Assembly (NCBI RefSeq): GCF_000802245.2
Contig: NZ_CP021080.1
Span: 2,108,001 to 2,172,000, forward strand
Reading direction: 5' to 3'
DNA length: 64,000 bases
Source of the DNA: Streptomyces pluripotens
Lineage (GTDB): Bacteria > Actinomycetota > Actinomycetes > Streptomycetales > Streptomycetaceae
Shown: positions 21,820 through 31,579 of the stretch, piece by piece
Layout: each line of letters starts with the position of its first letter
Position numbering within the stretch: position 1 is the first letter of the stretch
Made by a program: the position numbers and the translations under genes
The notes under the pieces: model-generated
Seen by the model: only the letters and a program-made list of their open reading frames with translations
What the model was told of the DNA's origin: nothing
Database searches by the model: none

Positions 21820-22001
21820 GCGGCCGGCTACCGGAAGTTCCGGCGACCAGGACGTGATCAACTATAGCACCCGGGCAACGATCACCGAACCCGTATTCCC
21901 CCGCGTCCGCGATGCGGCGCACGCGCCGCCCCACGCCGCCTTCCGAGAGGGGCGCGAGGAAGCACGTGCAGATTGGCTCACCCCCCTGCTCGCCTGCGGA
22001 T

Positions 22002-22907
22002 TCACCTGCGCTTGGGGACCGGCACCCGTTGCAGGTCGTGCGCCACGGTCAGCTCCCCCGCGAACCCGGCCGCCCGCGCCTGCCGCTCGAAATCCCCAGG
22101 GTCGGAGTAGCGCTGACTGAAGTGGGTGAGGACCAGGTGGCGCACACCGGCGTCCCGCGCGACGGAAGCTGCCTGACCTGCCGTCAGATGACCGTGCTCC
22201 GCAGCCAGTTCCGCGTCCTCGTCAAGGAAGGTGGACTCGATGACGAGCAGGTCGCAGCCCTCCGCCAGCGCGTGCACCCCCTCGCACATCCGGGTGTCCA
22301 TGACGAAGGCGAACCGCTGTCCGTGTCGTACCTCGCTGACGTCCTCCAACGTGACGTCGCCGAGCCTGCCCGCACGCTGGATGAGGCCCACGTCCGGGCC
22401 CTTGATCCCGTACGCGGCGAGCCGCTCGGGAAGCATGCGGCGCCCGTCGGGCTCGGTGAGGCGGTAGCCGTAGGACTCGACCGGGTGGGAGAGCCTGCGG
22501 GCCTGAAGGGTGTACGACGGGGACACCGCGAGGGTGCCGTCGGCGGCGACCGGGACCTCGGTGAGGCGCACCGTCTCACGGTAGGCCGTCGCGTGGCGCA
22601 GACGGTCGAAGAAGCGTTGGCCGGAGCGCGGGTAGTACGCGGTGACCTCGTGCGGGACCTGGTCGAGGTTGATCCGTTGGATGACGCCGGCGAGGCCGAG
22701 GGAGTGGTCGCCGTGGAAGTGCGTGACGCAGATCCGGTTGAGGTCGTGGGCGGAGACCCCGGCGCGCAACATCTGCCGCTGCGTTCCCTCGCCGGGGTCG
22801 AAGAGGATGCCCTCACCGTCCCACCTCAACAGGTAGCCGTTGTGGTTGCGGTGCCGGGTCGGGACCTGGCTGGCGGTGCCGAGGACCACTAGTTCGCGGA
22901 CGGACAC
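22002..22907 (-). CDS. rnz: Ribonuclease Z
   Basis: A 301-residue metallo-beta-lactamase fold nuclease that cleaves tRNA precursors at the 3' side of the discriminator base. The zinc motif is [14 protein letters not shown]. The start (GTG) leads directly into [24 protein letters not shown], the family opening. Later ligands lie near [22 protein letters not shown] and [10 protein letters not shown], the latter being the RNase Z HST/HFS motif. Length fits the short form. The HIT gene is 7 bp upstream, and the tRNA-like gene lies beyond its 3' end. Confidence 0.94.
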   Translation of the reverse strand: MSVRELVVLGTASQVPTRHRNHNGYLLRWDGEGILFDPGEGTQRQMLRAGVSAHDLNRICVTHFHGDHSLGLAGVIQRINLDQVPHEVTAYYPRSGQRFFDRLRHATAYRETVRLTEVPVAADGTLAVSPSYTLQARRLSHPVESYGYRLTEPDGRRMLPERLAAYGIKGPDVGLIQRAGRLGDVTLEDVSEVRHGQRFAFVMDTRMCEGVHALAEGCDLLVIESTFLDEDAELAAEHGHLTAGQAASVARDAGVRHLVLTHFSQRYSDPGDFERQARAAGFAGELTVAHDLQRVPVPKRR

Positions 22908-22913
22908 GGCTGC

Positions 22914-23270
22914 CTATCCGGGGGGCCATTCCAGGCCACGACCCCCGAGGACGTGCGCGTGGACGTGCCAGACGGTCTGGCCGGCTCCGCTGCCGGTGTT
23001 GAAGACGGTGCGGTAGCTCTCCAGTTTCTCCTCGTCGGCGACGGCCTGGGTCTCGCGCAGCAGGTCCGCGGCGAGGTCCGGGGCGGCGGCGAGGGCGGCG
23101 GCGTTCTGGTAGTGCGCCTTGGGAACCACCAGCACATGCGTGGGTGCTTGGGGGTTTATGTCCCGGAAGGCGACGGTCGTCTCGGTCTCACGGACGATCG
23201 TCGCCGGGATCCGGCCAGCGACGATCTTGCAGAACAGGCAGTCGTCCTGCGGCTCGCCTGCCATACGCAT
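22914..23270 (-). CDS. HIT family hydrolase
   Basis: A 118-residue histidine-triad protein, the type that hydrolyses nucleotide phosphoramidates and adenylated aminoacyl intermediates. The triad is HVHAHVLGG near the C terminus. The opening DCLFCKIVAGRIPATIV has the CxxC pair seen in zinc-binding HIT proteins. AAGGAG sits just before the ATG. It is 6 bp upstream of rnz and probably co-transcribed with it. Confidence 0.93.
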   Translation of the reverse strand: MRMAGEPQDDCLFCKIVAGRIPATIVRETETTVAFRDINPQAPTHVLVVPKAHYQNAAALAAAPDLAADLLRETQAVADEEKLESYRTVFNTGSGAGQTVWHVHAHVLGGRGLEWPPG

Positions 23271-23306
23271 GTGCTCCTTCTCGACGGTGATCAGTACCAG
23301 GGCATG

Positions 23307-26300
23307 CTAATCGTTCGGGCGCGGGTCGTCGGTGGCTCGTGGCGCGGTTCCTGGCGTCTTCTGAACCGGCACGGCCGGCGGGGTTTTCGCAGGAGCCGAC
23401 TCCAGTGCCTCCAGCGCCAACCTGATCGCCTCGTCCAGTTGGGCGTCTCTGCCGGCCGCCCAGTCCTGGGGGCGCTGGACCACCTCCACGTCCGGGTCCA
23501 CGCCGTGGTTCTCCACGCCCCAACCCTGGCCCTCCAGCCACATCGCGTACTTCGGCTGGGTGACCAGGGTTCCGTCGACCAGACGGTAGCGGCTGTCGAT
23601 GCCGATCACGCCGCCCCAGGTACGGGTGCCGACGACCGGCCCGATACCGAGGGCCTTGAGGGCCGCGTTGACGATGTCTCCGTCGGAACCGGAGAACTCA
23701 TTGGCGACGGCGACGACCGGACCCCGGGGCGCGTCGCGCGGGTAACTGGTCGGCCGCATGCTGCGCGGGATGTCCCAGCCGATGATCCGGCGGGCGAGTT
23801 TCTCCACGACGAGCTGGGAGGTGTGGCCGCCGCGGTTCTCCCGGACGTCGACCACGAGCCCCTCCCGGGCGACCTCGACGCGCAGGTCGCGGTGGATCTG
23901 CGCCCAGCCGGGGGCCTGCATGTCGGGGACGTGGAGGTAGCCGAGCCGGCCGCCGGAGACCGCGTGGACGTGGGCCCGGCGGTCAGCGACCCAGGCGTGG
24001 TAGCGCAGGGGTTCCTCATCATCGACCGGGATGACGACGGTACGGCGCGGTTCGCCGCCGTCCGCCGGGGAGATGGTCAGCTCCACCGGCTGGCCGGCCG
24101 TGCCGACGAGCAGTGGCCCGGGGCCGGTCACCGGGTCCACGGGGTGCCCGGCGACGGCGATGATCGCGTCACCGAGGCGTACGGCGACGCCGGGTGCGGC
24201 GAGCGGGGCGCGGGCATCCGGGTCGGAGGTCTCCGTCGGAAGGATCCGGTCGACGCGCCAGCTGCCGTCCTCATGACGGGAGATGTCGGCGCCGAGCAGG
24301 CCGTGCCGGGCACCACCGCCGAAACCGGAGCGCGGGCTGACATAGGCGTGCGAGGTGCCGAGTTCACCGTGCACCTCCCACAGCAGGTCGACCAGGTCGC
24401 TGTGGGTGGCGATCCGGTCCAGCAGGGGGCGGTAGCGGTCGAGGACGGCATCCCAGTCGACGCCGCCGAGGTCGGACCGCCAGAAGTGGTCGCGCATGAG
24501 GCGACCGGTCTCGTCGTACATCTGCCGCCATTCGGCGGCCGGGTCGACGGTCTGCCGGATGCGGGCGAGGTCGACGGTGACGCTGGTGTCGTCGTCGGTA
24601 CCGGTACGGCGGTCGCTGGGGACGACCCGGAGTCGACCCTCGGTCCACAGCAGGAGGCGTTTGCCGTCGCCGCTGACCTCGAAGTGGTCGGCTGCGGCCA
24701 GGTGCTCCAGACGCCGCTGGGCGAGGTCGTAGCGCTCCAACTCGGTGTGCGGATCGGGATCCTCCGGGTGGGCGCGGGAAGCACCGAGGACCCCGTGCAC
24801 GGGGTGGCGCAGCCAGAGGACGCCGTCCTTGGCGGCACGTAGAGCGGAATAGCGGCCGGCCTCGACCGGGAAGGGCACGATCCGGTCGGCGAGCCCGTCG
24901 AGGTCGATCCTGGTGGCGGGGGTGCCCTCGCTGTCGGGGGTCTCGTCCTTGTCGGGGGTTTCGAAGGGACGCCCGTGCCGCTGCGGACCGAACGGGGAAG
25001 GTGTGGTGGCGGCCAGAGTGATCAGGTGCGGGCGTGCGCCGACCACGAACGCCAGGTCGAAGACGTGCTCGTCGTAGACCGGGTCGAAGGCCCGGTTGGA
25101 GAGGAAGGCGAGGTGCTTGCCGTCGAGGGTGAAGGCGGGCGCGTAATCCTGGAAGCGCAGCGGGGTCGCTTCGGTGACGGACAGGTCGGTGGTGTGGGCG
25201 ATGCGCAGTTGCGAGAGCGGGCGCGGTCCGGGATGAGCCCAGGCGAGCCAGGCGGAATCTGGTGAGAAGGCGAGGCCGGAAACCTCGCCGTCGTCGCTGC
25301 GGTCGACCTCGCGGATCTCGCCGGTCTCCCGTTCGACGAGCAGCAGCCGCCCGTCGTGGGAGGCGACGGCGGCCCGGCCGCCATCGGGGGCCACGGCCAG
25401 TTCCAGAACGCGGCCGAGCCGTCCGGCGGCGAGCCGGCGGGGCGTGACGCCGGGCACGGTGCCGGTCGCGGGGGCGAACTCCAGGGCGTCGTCGCCCTCC
25501 GCGCCCGTCACCCACACCACCCATTCCTCACCCTCGGCACGGAAGGCGCGCGGCATCCGGGCACGGACGCCAGGGGTGACGGCGAGAGCACGGGCGGGGC
25601 CGGAGCGGTGGGTGACCCAGTGGACACCGCCGCGCACGCAGACGGCACTACCTCGCGCGGTGTGGCCGGGGGACGCCTCCCCGAACCAGCCGGCCGCGTC
25701 CAGTGGATACGGCCGCAGGTCGAGGCGGGGGCCGCCGAGCCGCACCTGAAGCCGGCGTGGTTCGGCCCCCTCCAGGTCCTCCAGCAGCCACAGTTCACCG
25801 GCGGAGCAATAGACGACCCGGCTGCCGTCGGCGGTGGCGTGCCGTGCGTAGAAACCTCCGAGGGGGGTGTGTCGACGCAGGTCGGAGCCGTCGGCCAGGG
25901 AGGAGTAGAGCGCGCCCGCGCCCTCGTGGTCGGAGAGGAAGGCGATCCGGTCCCCCACCCACACCGGGCACTCGATGTTCCCGTCGATGTCCTGGTGCAA
26001 CCGTACGAACTCCCCGGTGCCCGCTTCGCCTCCCGCGGCACGGTCTATCCACAGTTTGCCTGCCGTACCGCCCCGGTAACGCTTCCAATGGGCGGCCTCA
26101 CGAGCCATCGGCGCCGACAGCAGCACAGTGGCCGGCCCGAACGCCACATGGCCGACGGGCCCGTAGGGCAGTGCCTCGGCCGGTCCGCCGTCCAGCGGGA
26201 CCGCGTGCGCCCAGGTGTGCCGGACACTGGAGCGGCCCTGCGCCCCGAGCACGAGCACCCGCCCGTCCACGGTCCAACCGCGTACGTCGGTACGGCGGTT

Positions 26301-26585
26301 GCCCCAGTAGGTGAGCCGCTTCGCGGGGCCCCCGTCCAAGGGGGCCAGATGCACCTCGGGCGCGCCGTCCCGAGTTGAGGTCCAGGCGATGTGCCGCCCG
26401 TCCGACGCGATCCGGGGCGACGCCACCGGCATGTTGTCGGCGCTGACCCGCCAGGCACGACCACCGTCGAGCGGCGCGAGCCAGATGTCGTCCTCGGCGA
26501 CGAAGGTCACCAGATCACCGTGCAGATGGGGATATCGGAGGTAGGCGGACGATGCCGTGGTTCCCGTCGAAGCACCCTGATTCAC
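23307..26585 (-). CDS. Tricorn-like protease (S41 family)
   Basis: A 1092-residue protein, close to the length of archaeal tricorn protease. GTG 26585 is chosen because homologous sequence begins at about residue 14 (AYLRYPHLHGDLVTFVAEDD). The first 650 residues form two beta-propellers with repeated DGRHIAW and SPDSAWLAWAHPG-type blades. A PDZ domain follows (about 770-860), then the S41 core. The catalytic Ser-His pair is in GELGTSHAY and the nucleophile region is FSGSDGDIVNA (Ser965/Ser967). Tricorn degrades peptides released by the proteasome, which Streptomyces also has. There is no signal peptide. Confidence 0.93.
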   Translation of the reverse strand: MNQGASTGTTASSAYLRYPHLHGDLVTFVAEDDIWLAPLDGGRAWRVSADNMPVASPRIASDGRHIAWTSTRDGAPEVHLAPLDGGPAKRLTYWGNRRTDVRGWTVDGRVLVLGAQGRSSVRHTWAHAVPLDGGPAEALPYGPVGHVAFGPATVLLSAPMAREAAHWKRYRGGTAGKLWIDRAAGGEAGTGEFVRLHQDIDGNIECPVWVGDRIAFLSDHEGAGALYSSLADGSDLRRHTPLGGFYARHATADGSRVVYCSAGELWLLEDLEGAEPRRLQVRLGGPRLDLRPYPLDAAGWFGEASPGHTARGSAVCVRGGVHWVTHRSGPARALAVTPGVRARMPRAFRAEGEEWVVWVTGAEGDDALEFAPATGTVPGVTPRRLAAGRLGRVLELAVAPDGGRAAVASHDGRLLLVERETGEIREVDRSDDGEVSGLAFSPDSAWLAWAHPGPRPLSQLRIAHTTDLSVTEATPLRFQDYAPAFTLDGKHLAFLSNRAFDPVYDEHVFDLAFVVGARPHLITLAATTPSPFGPQRHGRPFETPDKDETPDSEGTPATRIDLDGLADRIVPFPVEAGRYSALRAAKDGVLWLRHPVHGVLGASRAHPEDPDPHTELERYDLAQRRLEHLAAADHFEVSGDGKRLLLWTEGRLRVVPSDRRTGTDDDTSVTVDLARIRQTVDPAAEWRQMYDETGRLMRDHFWRSDLGGVDWDAVLDRYRPLLDRIATHSDLVDLLWEVHGELGTSHAYVSPRSGFGGGARHGLLGADISRHEDGSWRVDRILPTETSDPDARAPLAAPGVAVRLGDAIIAVAGHPVDPVTGPGPLLVGTAGQPVELTISPADGGEPRRTVVIPVDDEEPLRYHAWVADRRAHVHAVSGGRLGYLHVPDMQAPGWAQIHRDLRVEVAREGLVVDVRENRGGHTSQLVVEKLARRIIGWDIPRSMRPTSYPRDAPRGPVVAVANEFSGSDGDIVNAALKALGIGPVVGTRTWGGVIGIDSRYRLVDGTLVTQPKYAMWLEGQGWGVENHGVDPDVEVVQRPQDWAAGRDAQLDEAIRLALEALESAPAKTPPAVPVQKTPGTAPRATDDPRPND

Positions 26586-26906
26586 CCCGTCACTGTACGC
26601 AGCGACCGGTGTGCCGCACCCCCGGTTTCCGATCGGTTGGCCTGCCGTCGTCCTTCCCGGCGGGCTCGCGCGGCGGGACCACTCGCGCACCGGATGGGCA
26701 GGCGGCGCCCGCGCCCGGCCGCGGGGACGGCCGGCGTCCCGGTTGGCCACCGGCCCCGGGCCGCGTCGCAGACGGCCGCGGCAACCTCCGCGACCTGCCC
26801 ATGCCGCGGGTGCCGCCTCACCGGCGGAGCCGGGTGCACGGGGTGCTGCCGGGAGGAGCACGGTGGACGGCTGACGGCTTTCCCGCGGTGGCCGGGGCCG
26901 AGGACG
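26586..26906. other. 321-bp intergenic region, no gene seen
   Basis: It lies between the VOC gene end and the tricorn gene start, both on the minus strand. The stretch is very GC-rich and its open frames show no family resemblance or ribosome sites. It should hold the tricorn promoter, but I see no clear -10/-35 pair or operator. Confidence 0.5.
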
Positions 26907-27299
26907 TCAGGCGCGCAGCAGCAGCCACTCCTGGAGTTCGACCAGGTTGCCCTCCGGGTCCTTGAGGTGGGCGACCCGCATCCGGTCGGTCATGGGAGCC
27001 GGACCGTGCAGCAGGGTCGCGCCCCGGGCGGTGACCTCCGCGCAGAACGCGTCGAGGTCGTCCACCCGCAGCACCACCAGCGAGCGGTGGCCGGTGGCGG
27101 TCTCGCCCAGCTCGTCCAGGATCTCGGCCATCATCGCCCGGTCCTGCAGGGCGATTCCGGCGGAGCCGACGTGCGGGCTGAACTTCTCGTACGGGCCCTG
27201 CGTCGCACCGGACTGCGGCTTCAGGCCGAGGACGTCGGCGTAGAAGCGGTAGCAGGCGGTGAAATCGGTGACGAGCAGGCGGACTTGGGCAAGCTCCAC
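26907..27299 (-). CDS. VOC (glyoxalase/dioxygenase-like) family protein
   Basis: A 130-residue protein with the two-fold beta-alpha-beta-beta-beta VOC fold. It begins LAQVRLLVTDFTACYRFYADVLG, and the second half ends AHLKDPEGNLVELQEWL, with the Glu that serves as metal ligand in active members. The function is not specified by sequence: it could be an antibiotic-binding, isomerase or lyase member. It lies 17 bp downstream of nothing on its strand except rsmE in the opposite sense of order, so rsmE may read on from it. Confidence 0.82.
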   Translation of the reverse strand: MELAQVRLLVTDFTACYRFYADVLGLKPQSGATQGPYEKFSPHVGSAGIALQDRAMMAEILDELGETATGHRSLVVLRVDDLDAFCAEVTARGATLLHGPAPMTDRMRVAHLKDPEGNLVELQEWLLLRA

Positions 27300-27316
27300 G
27301 GTGTTTCCCCCAGGTG

Positions 27317-28057
27317 TCAGTTCCAGCGGCCGGTGCGGCCCATGAGGAGGACCGCGGCGGCGGTGCCGGCGGTGGACGTGCGCAACACTGTAGGACCGAG
27401 CACGTAGGGCTTCGCGCCCGCCTGCGCGAAGAGCTCCAACTCCTCCGGGGAGACTCCGCCTTCGGGGCCGACGACCAGCACGATCTCCCCGTCGGCGGGG
27501 AGATCGGCGGTGGTCAGCGGTTCCTCACCGCTCTCGTGCAGCACGGCCGCGAAGTCGGCTGCGGCCAGCAGTGCGCCGACCTGTTTCGTCGTGGCCGCGG
27601 CCTCGACCTCGGGGAAGCGGACCCGGCGGGACTGTTTTCCGGCCTCGCGGGCGGTGGCCCGCCACTTGCCGAGGGCCTTCAGGCCGCGGTCGCCCTTCCA
27701 CTGCGTGATGCAGCGGGACGCCTGCCAGGGCACGATCGCATCGACGCCGACCTCGGTCATGGTCTCCACCGCGAGTTCACCCCGGTCGCCCTTGGCCAGG
27801 GCCTGGACGACGGTGATCCGCGGGGTGGGCGGCGGCTCTTCGAGGATGGACTCCAGGTCCGTGATCACCAGACGGTCCTTGCCTTCCGCCGCCTTGACCA
27901 CGCCCTCGGCCCAGCGTCCGCGCCCGTCGGTGAGGACCACGTCCTCACCCGGCCGCAGCCGCTTCACGGACACGGCGTGCCGCCCCTCGGGTCCGTCGAG
28001 CACGAACTCCGGGCCGATGCGGTCGAGTCGGTCAACGACGAAGACGGGCGCGGTCAT
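27317..28057 (-). CDS. rsmE: 16S rRNA (uracil1498-N3)-methyltransferase
   Basis: A 246-residue SPOUT methyltransferase that modifies U1498 at the decoding site. The N-terminal PUA-like part has EGRHAVSVKRLRPGEDVVL. The C-terminal knot contains VLVVGPEGGVSPEELELF and LGPTVLRTSTAGTAAAVLL, the SAM-binding loops. The ATG overlaps the stop of the nitronate monooxygenase-like gene by 4 bp. The VOC gene follows 17 bp after its stop, so all three are likely one transcript. Confidence 0.95.
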   Translation of the reverse strand: MTAPVFVVDRLDRIGPEFVLDGPEGRHAVSVKRLRPGEDVVLTDGRGRWAEGVVKAAEGKDRLVITDLESILEEPPPTPRITVVQALAKGDRGELAVETMTEVGVDAIVPWQASRCITQWKGDRGLKALGKWRATAREAGKQSRRVRFPEVEAAATTKQVGALLAAADFAAVLHESGEEPLTTADLPADGEIVLVVGPEGGVSPEELELFAQAGAKPYVLGPTVLRTSTAGTAAAVLLMGRTGRWN

Positions 28058-29187
28058 CGCTGGTCCCCTCCGGTCCCCGGCAGGTCCGACAACGCTGTCC
28101 GGGCATGTGCGAGTTCGGCCGCCAGCACCCGTACCAGTTCTCCGGCCGGCAGGTCCCGCGCCAGCCGGTGACCCTGGCCCGCCCACAGGGCCATGCCCTG
28201 TGCGTCCCCGGCCTTGGCGGCGGCCTTGCGTAGCGGGGAAGTGAGGTGGTGGATCTCCGGGTAGGCGGCGGGGGCGTACGGGCCGTGCTCGCGCAGGAAG
28301 CGGTTGACCAGTCCGCGCGCCGGGCGGCCGGAGAAGGCGCGGGTCAACTCGGTGTGGGTGAAGAGGGGGTTGGTCAGCGCCTGCTTGTGCAAGGGTTGAG
28401 CGCCGGACTCGGAGGTGGCGAGGAAGGCGGTGCCCAGCTGGGCCGCACTCGCGCCCGCGGCGAGGACGGCGGCGATCTGGCTGCCGCGCATGATGCCGCC
28501 GGCTGCGACCACCGGGATGCTCACGGCCTCGCGGATCTGGGCGATCAGTGAGAGCAGGCCGATGCCGGCGCCGTCGTGTTCCGGTAGGTCACGATGCGTT
28601 CCCTGATGGCCGCCGGCCTCGATGCCCTGTGCGATCACCGCGTCCGCCCCGGCCCGCTCGACCTCGCGGGCCTCCTCGACGGTGGTGGCGGTGACCAGCG
28701 TGAAGGTTCCGGCCCTGCGCAGCGATTCCAGTGCTTCCCGGCCCGGCACGCCGAAGTGGAAGGAGACCACCGGCACCGGGTCGTCGAGGAGCACGGCGAG
28801 CTTGGCGTCGTAGCCGTCGTCCCGGCCGCTGTCGGGGTCGCCCAGCTCGGTCTCGTACCAGGCGGCCTCACCAGCCAACTGATGGGCGTAGATCTCGACG
28901 GCACCGGCATCCGGGGGAGCGGCGGCGGCCGCTCCGGTGGTGCTGGCGTCCGCACCGGGATACTCCGGCTGAGGCATGAAGACGTTCACACCGAACGGGC
29001 GGCCCGTGAGCCCCCGCAGCTGCTTGATCTCCTGGTACATGCCGTCGGCGGTCTTGTATCCGGCGGCGAGGAACCCGAGGCCACCGGCCTCGGAGACGGC
29101 GGCGGCGAGCTGCGGGACGGAGACGCCGCCCGCCATGGGGGCCTGCACGATCGGGTGGGGGAAAAGACCGGTCAGCGGGGAGGACAT
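28054..29187 (-). CDS. Nitronate monooxygenase family protein
   Basis: A 377-residue FMN-dependent TIM-barrel protein. The opening FPHPIVQAPMAGGVSVPQLAAAVSEAGGLGF is the family start. The FMN phosphate loop is near GIEAGGHQGTH and VVAAGGIMRGSQIAAVLAAGASAAQLGTAFL. Members oxidise nitronates such as propionate-3-nitronate, though many actinomycete members are enoyl reductase-like and untested. Its stop overlaps the rsmE start. Confidence 0.88.
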   Translation of the reverse strand: MSSPLTGLFPHPIVQAPMAGGVSVPQLAAAVSEAGGLGFLAAGYKTADGMYQEIKQLRGLTGRPFGVNVFMPQPEYPGADASTTGAAAAAPPDAGAVEIYAHQLAGEAAWYETELGDPDSGRDDGYDAKLAVLLDDPVPVVSFHFGVPGREALESLRRAGTFTLVTATTVEEAREVERAGADAVIAQGIEAGGHQGTHRDLPEHDGAGIGLLSLIAQIREAVSIPVVAAGGIMRGSQIAAVLAAGASAAQLGTAFLATSESGAQPLHKQALTNPLFTHTELTRAFSGRPARGLVNRFLREHGPYAPAAYPEIHHLTSPLRKAAAKAGDAQGMALWAGQGHRLARDLPAGELVRVLAAELAHARTALSDLPGTGGDQR

Positions 29188-29264
29188 GACCGCATGTTGT
29201 CACGTCCTCCGAACAAGTCCGAATCCGGGCTTCCCCTGGCATAGGCCAGGGGCAACCTCGGATA

Positions 29265-30401
29265 TCAGCGACCGTTGAACGCGTCCTTCAGCCGCGAGAA
29301 CAACCCTTGCTGGCCGGGCTGGAACTGGCCCAGCGGACGCTCCTCACCGCGCAGTTTGGCCAGCTCGCGCAGGAGTCGCTCCTGCTCGGGGTCCAGCTTG
29401 CCCGGTGTCTGCACCTCGACGTGGACGATCAGGTCGCCCCGACCGCCGCCACGCAGATGCGTGACACCACGGTTGTGCAACGGGATCGACTGGCCGGACT
29501 GAGTACCGGGCCGGATGTCGACCTCCTCCATACCGTCCAGCGTCTCCAGCGGCACCTTGGTGCCGAGCGCCGCCGCGGTCATCGGGATGGTGACCGTGCA
29601 ATGCAGGTCATCGCCGCGCCGCTGGAAGACGGCGTGCGGCAGTTCGTGGATCTCGACGTAGAGGTCACCGGCCGGACCGCCGCCCGGGCCGACCTCCCCC
29701 TCACCGGCGAGCTGGATGCGGGTGCCGTTGTCGACACCGGCCGGGATCTTGACCGTCAGAGTGCGACGGGAGCGGACACGGCCGTCACCGGCGCACTCCG
29801 GGCACGGATTCGGCACGACCGTGCCGAAGCCCTGGCACTGGGGGCAGGGACGGGAGGTCATGACCTGGCCCAGGAAGGACCGGGTGACCTGCGAGACCTC
29901 GCCGCGCCCACGGCACATGTCACACGTCTGCGCCGACGTGCCCGGAGCCGCACCCTCGCCACTGCAGGTGGTGCAGACGACCGCCGTGTCGACCTGGATC
30001 TCCTTGGTCGTCCCGAAGGCGGACTCGTCCAGCTCGACCTCGATACGGATCATCGCGTCCTGGCCGCGCCGGGTGCGCGAGCGCGGGCCGCGCTGCGACG
30101 CCGTACCGAAGAACGCGTCCATGATGTCGGAGAAGTTTCCGAAGCCGCCGGCCCCGAAGCCGCCCGCGCCGGCCCCGCCCGCCTGCGAGAGCGGGTCGCC
30201 GCCGAGGTCGTAGACCTGCTTCTTCTGCGGGTCCGACAACACCTCGTAAGCGGCGTTGATCTCCTTGAACCGCTCCTGGGTCTTCGGGTCCGGGTTGACG
30301 TCCGGGTGCAGCTCGCGGGCGAGCCGCCGGAACGCCTTCTTGATCTCATCCTGCGACGCGTCGCGGCGCACGCCGAGAACGGCGTAGTAGTCCGTGGCCA
30401 C
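29265..30401 (-). CDS. dnaJ: Chaperone DnaJ (hrcA-linked copy)
   Basis: A 378-residue co-chaperone that stimulates DnaK. The J domain (1-70) has the HPD motif in LARELHPDVNPD. A Gly/Phe-rich linker follows. Four zinc motifs (CTTCSGEG, CDMCRGRG, CPQCQGFG, CPECAGDG) occupy about 130-215, then the two substrate-binding beta domains. It starts directly after the hrcA stop with no gap. In Streptomyces this copy is called DnaJ2 and is separate from the dnaK operon copy. Control by HrcA through the CIRCE site upstream of hrcA is expected. Confidence 0.96.
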   Translation of the reverse strand: MATDYYAVLGVRRDASQDEIKKAFRRLARELHPDVNPDPKTQERFKEINAAYEVLSDPQKKQVYDLGGDPLSQAGGAGAGGFGAGGFGNFSDIMDAFFGTASQRGPRSRTRRGQDAMIRIEVELDESAFGTTKEIQVDTAVVCTTCSGEGAAPGTSAQTCDMCRGRGEVSQVTRSFLGQVMTSRPCPQCQGFGTVVPNPCPECAGDGRVRSRRTLTVKIPAGVDNGTRIQLAGEGEVGPGGGPAGDLYVEIHELPHAVFQRRGDDLHCTVTIPMTAAALGTKVPLETLDGMEEVDIRPGTQSGQSIPLHNRGVTHLRGGGRGDLIVHVEVQTPGKLDPEQERLLRELAKLRGEERPLGQFQPGQQGLFSRLKDAFNGR

Positions 30402-31418
30402 TTAAGACTCCGCCAGGATCTGTCCGACGTACCGTGCCACTGCGCGTACCGCTCCCATCGTTCCCGGATAGTCCATGCGTGTCGGTCCGACCACGCCGAG
30501 CTTGGCAAGTGCCTCGCCGCCCGAACCGTAACCGACCGACACCACGGAGGTGGAGTTGAGTCCCTCGTGGGCATTCTCGTGGCCGATGCGCACGGTCATG
30601 CCCGGATCCTTCGCCTCGCCGAGGAGCTTGAGGAGCACGACCTGCTCCTCCAGAGCCTCCAAAACGGGCCGGATCACGAGGGGGAAGTCATGCCCGAAGC
30701 GGGTGAGATTGGCGGTGCCGCCGATCATCAGCCGCTCCTCGTTCTCCTCGACGAGTGTCTCCAGAAGAGTGGAGAGCACCATGGAGACCGTACCGCGGTC
30801 CTCGGCCTCGAAGGCCTCCGGCAAGTCCTCGACCAGCCTGGGCACATCCGTGAACCGACGACCTGCGACCCGGCTGTTCAGCCGGGCCCGCAGATCCGCC
30901 AGCGAGGCCTCCCCGAACGGCGCCGGGCAATCGACCAGCCGCTGCTCGACCCGCCCGGTATCCGTGATCAGCACGAGCATCACGCGCGCGGGGGCGAGCG
31001 AGAGCAGTTCCACGTGCCGCACGGTGGACCGGGTCAGGGACGGGTACTGCACCACGGCCACCTGTCGGGTGAGCTGTGCGAGCAGCCGCACCGTGCGGGC
31101 CACCACGTCATCGAGGTCGACGGCGCCGTCCAGGAAGTTCTGGATCGCCCGCCGCTCCGGCGCGGTCATCGGCTTCACGCCCGCGAGCTTGTCCACGAAC
31201 AGCCGGTAGCCCTTGTCGGTGGGGATACGCCCCGCGCTGGTGTGCGGCTGGGCGATGTACCCCTCGTCCTCCAGGGCCGCCATGTCGTTGCGGACGGTCG
31301 CCGGGGAGACGCCGAGGCCGTGTCGCTCGGTGAGCGCCTTGGAACCGACCGGTTCCTCGGTGCCCACGTAGTCCTGGACGATGGCGCGCAGAACCTGGAG
31401 CCTGCGTTCACTCAGCAT
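30402..31418 (-). CDS. hrcA: Heat-inducible repressor HrcA
   Basis: A 338-residue repressor that binds CIRCE sites and is kept active by GroEL. Start ATG 31418 has GGAGGT 8 nt upstream. The N-terminal winged helix contains [27 protein letters not shown] and [18 protein letters not shown], the recognition part. The GAF-like and C-terminal domains follow, with the glycine-rich [11 protein letters not shown] and [21 protein letters not shown] near the end. It is the first gene of the hrcA-dnaJ operon and has its own CIRCE, so it controls itself. Confidence 0.96.
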   Translation of the reverse strand: MLSERRLQVLRAIVQDYVGTEEPVGSKALTERHGLGVSPATVRNDMAALEDEGYIAQPHTSAGRIPTDKGYRLFVDKLAGVKPMTAPERRAIQNFLDGAVDLDDVVARTVRLLAQLTRQVAVVQYPSLTRSTVRHVELLSLAPARVMLVLITDTGRVEQRLVDCPAPFGEASLADLRARLNSRVAGRRFTDVPRLVEDLPEAFEAEDRGTVSMVLSTLLETLVEENEERLMIGGTANLTRFGHDFPLVIRPVLEALEEQVVLLKLLGEAKDPGMTVRIGHENAHEGLNSTSVVSVGYGSGGEALAKLGVVGPTRMDYPGTMGAVRAVARYVGQILAES

Positions 31419-31466
31419 TCGCGCGCACCTCCAGCACGTCGCCTCTGGTCCCTTCGGGTCGTCCGC

Positions 31467-31493
31467 CTGGCACTCTTCCCATGTGAGTGCCAG
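31467..31493. promoter_or_regulatory. CIRCE element (HrcA operator)
   Basis: CTGGCACTC-N9-GAGTGCCAG is a perfect 9-bp inverted repeat with the exact 9-bp spacer of CIRCE (core GCACTC-N9-GAGTGC). It lies 49 bp upstream of the hrcA start and 87 bp from the divergent MBL gene, so it could affect both. Confidence 0.92.
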
Positions 31494-31579
31494 CCTTCCC
31501 CGGCCCAGTGTACGGCTGTCGGGTGCGCCCTGGGCAAGGTCGGTGCCGTCACACCGGGTCGTACCGCTAGCGTCCCGGT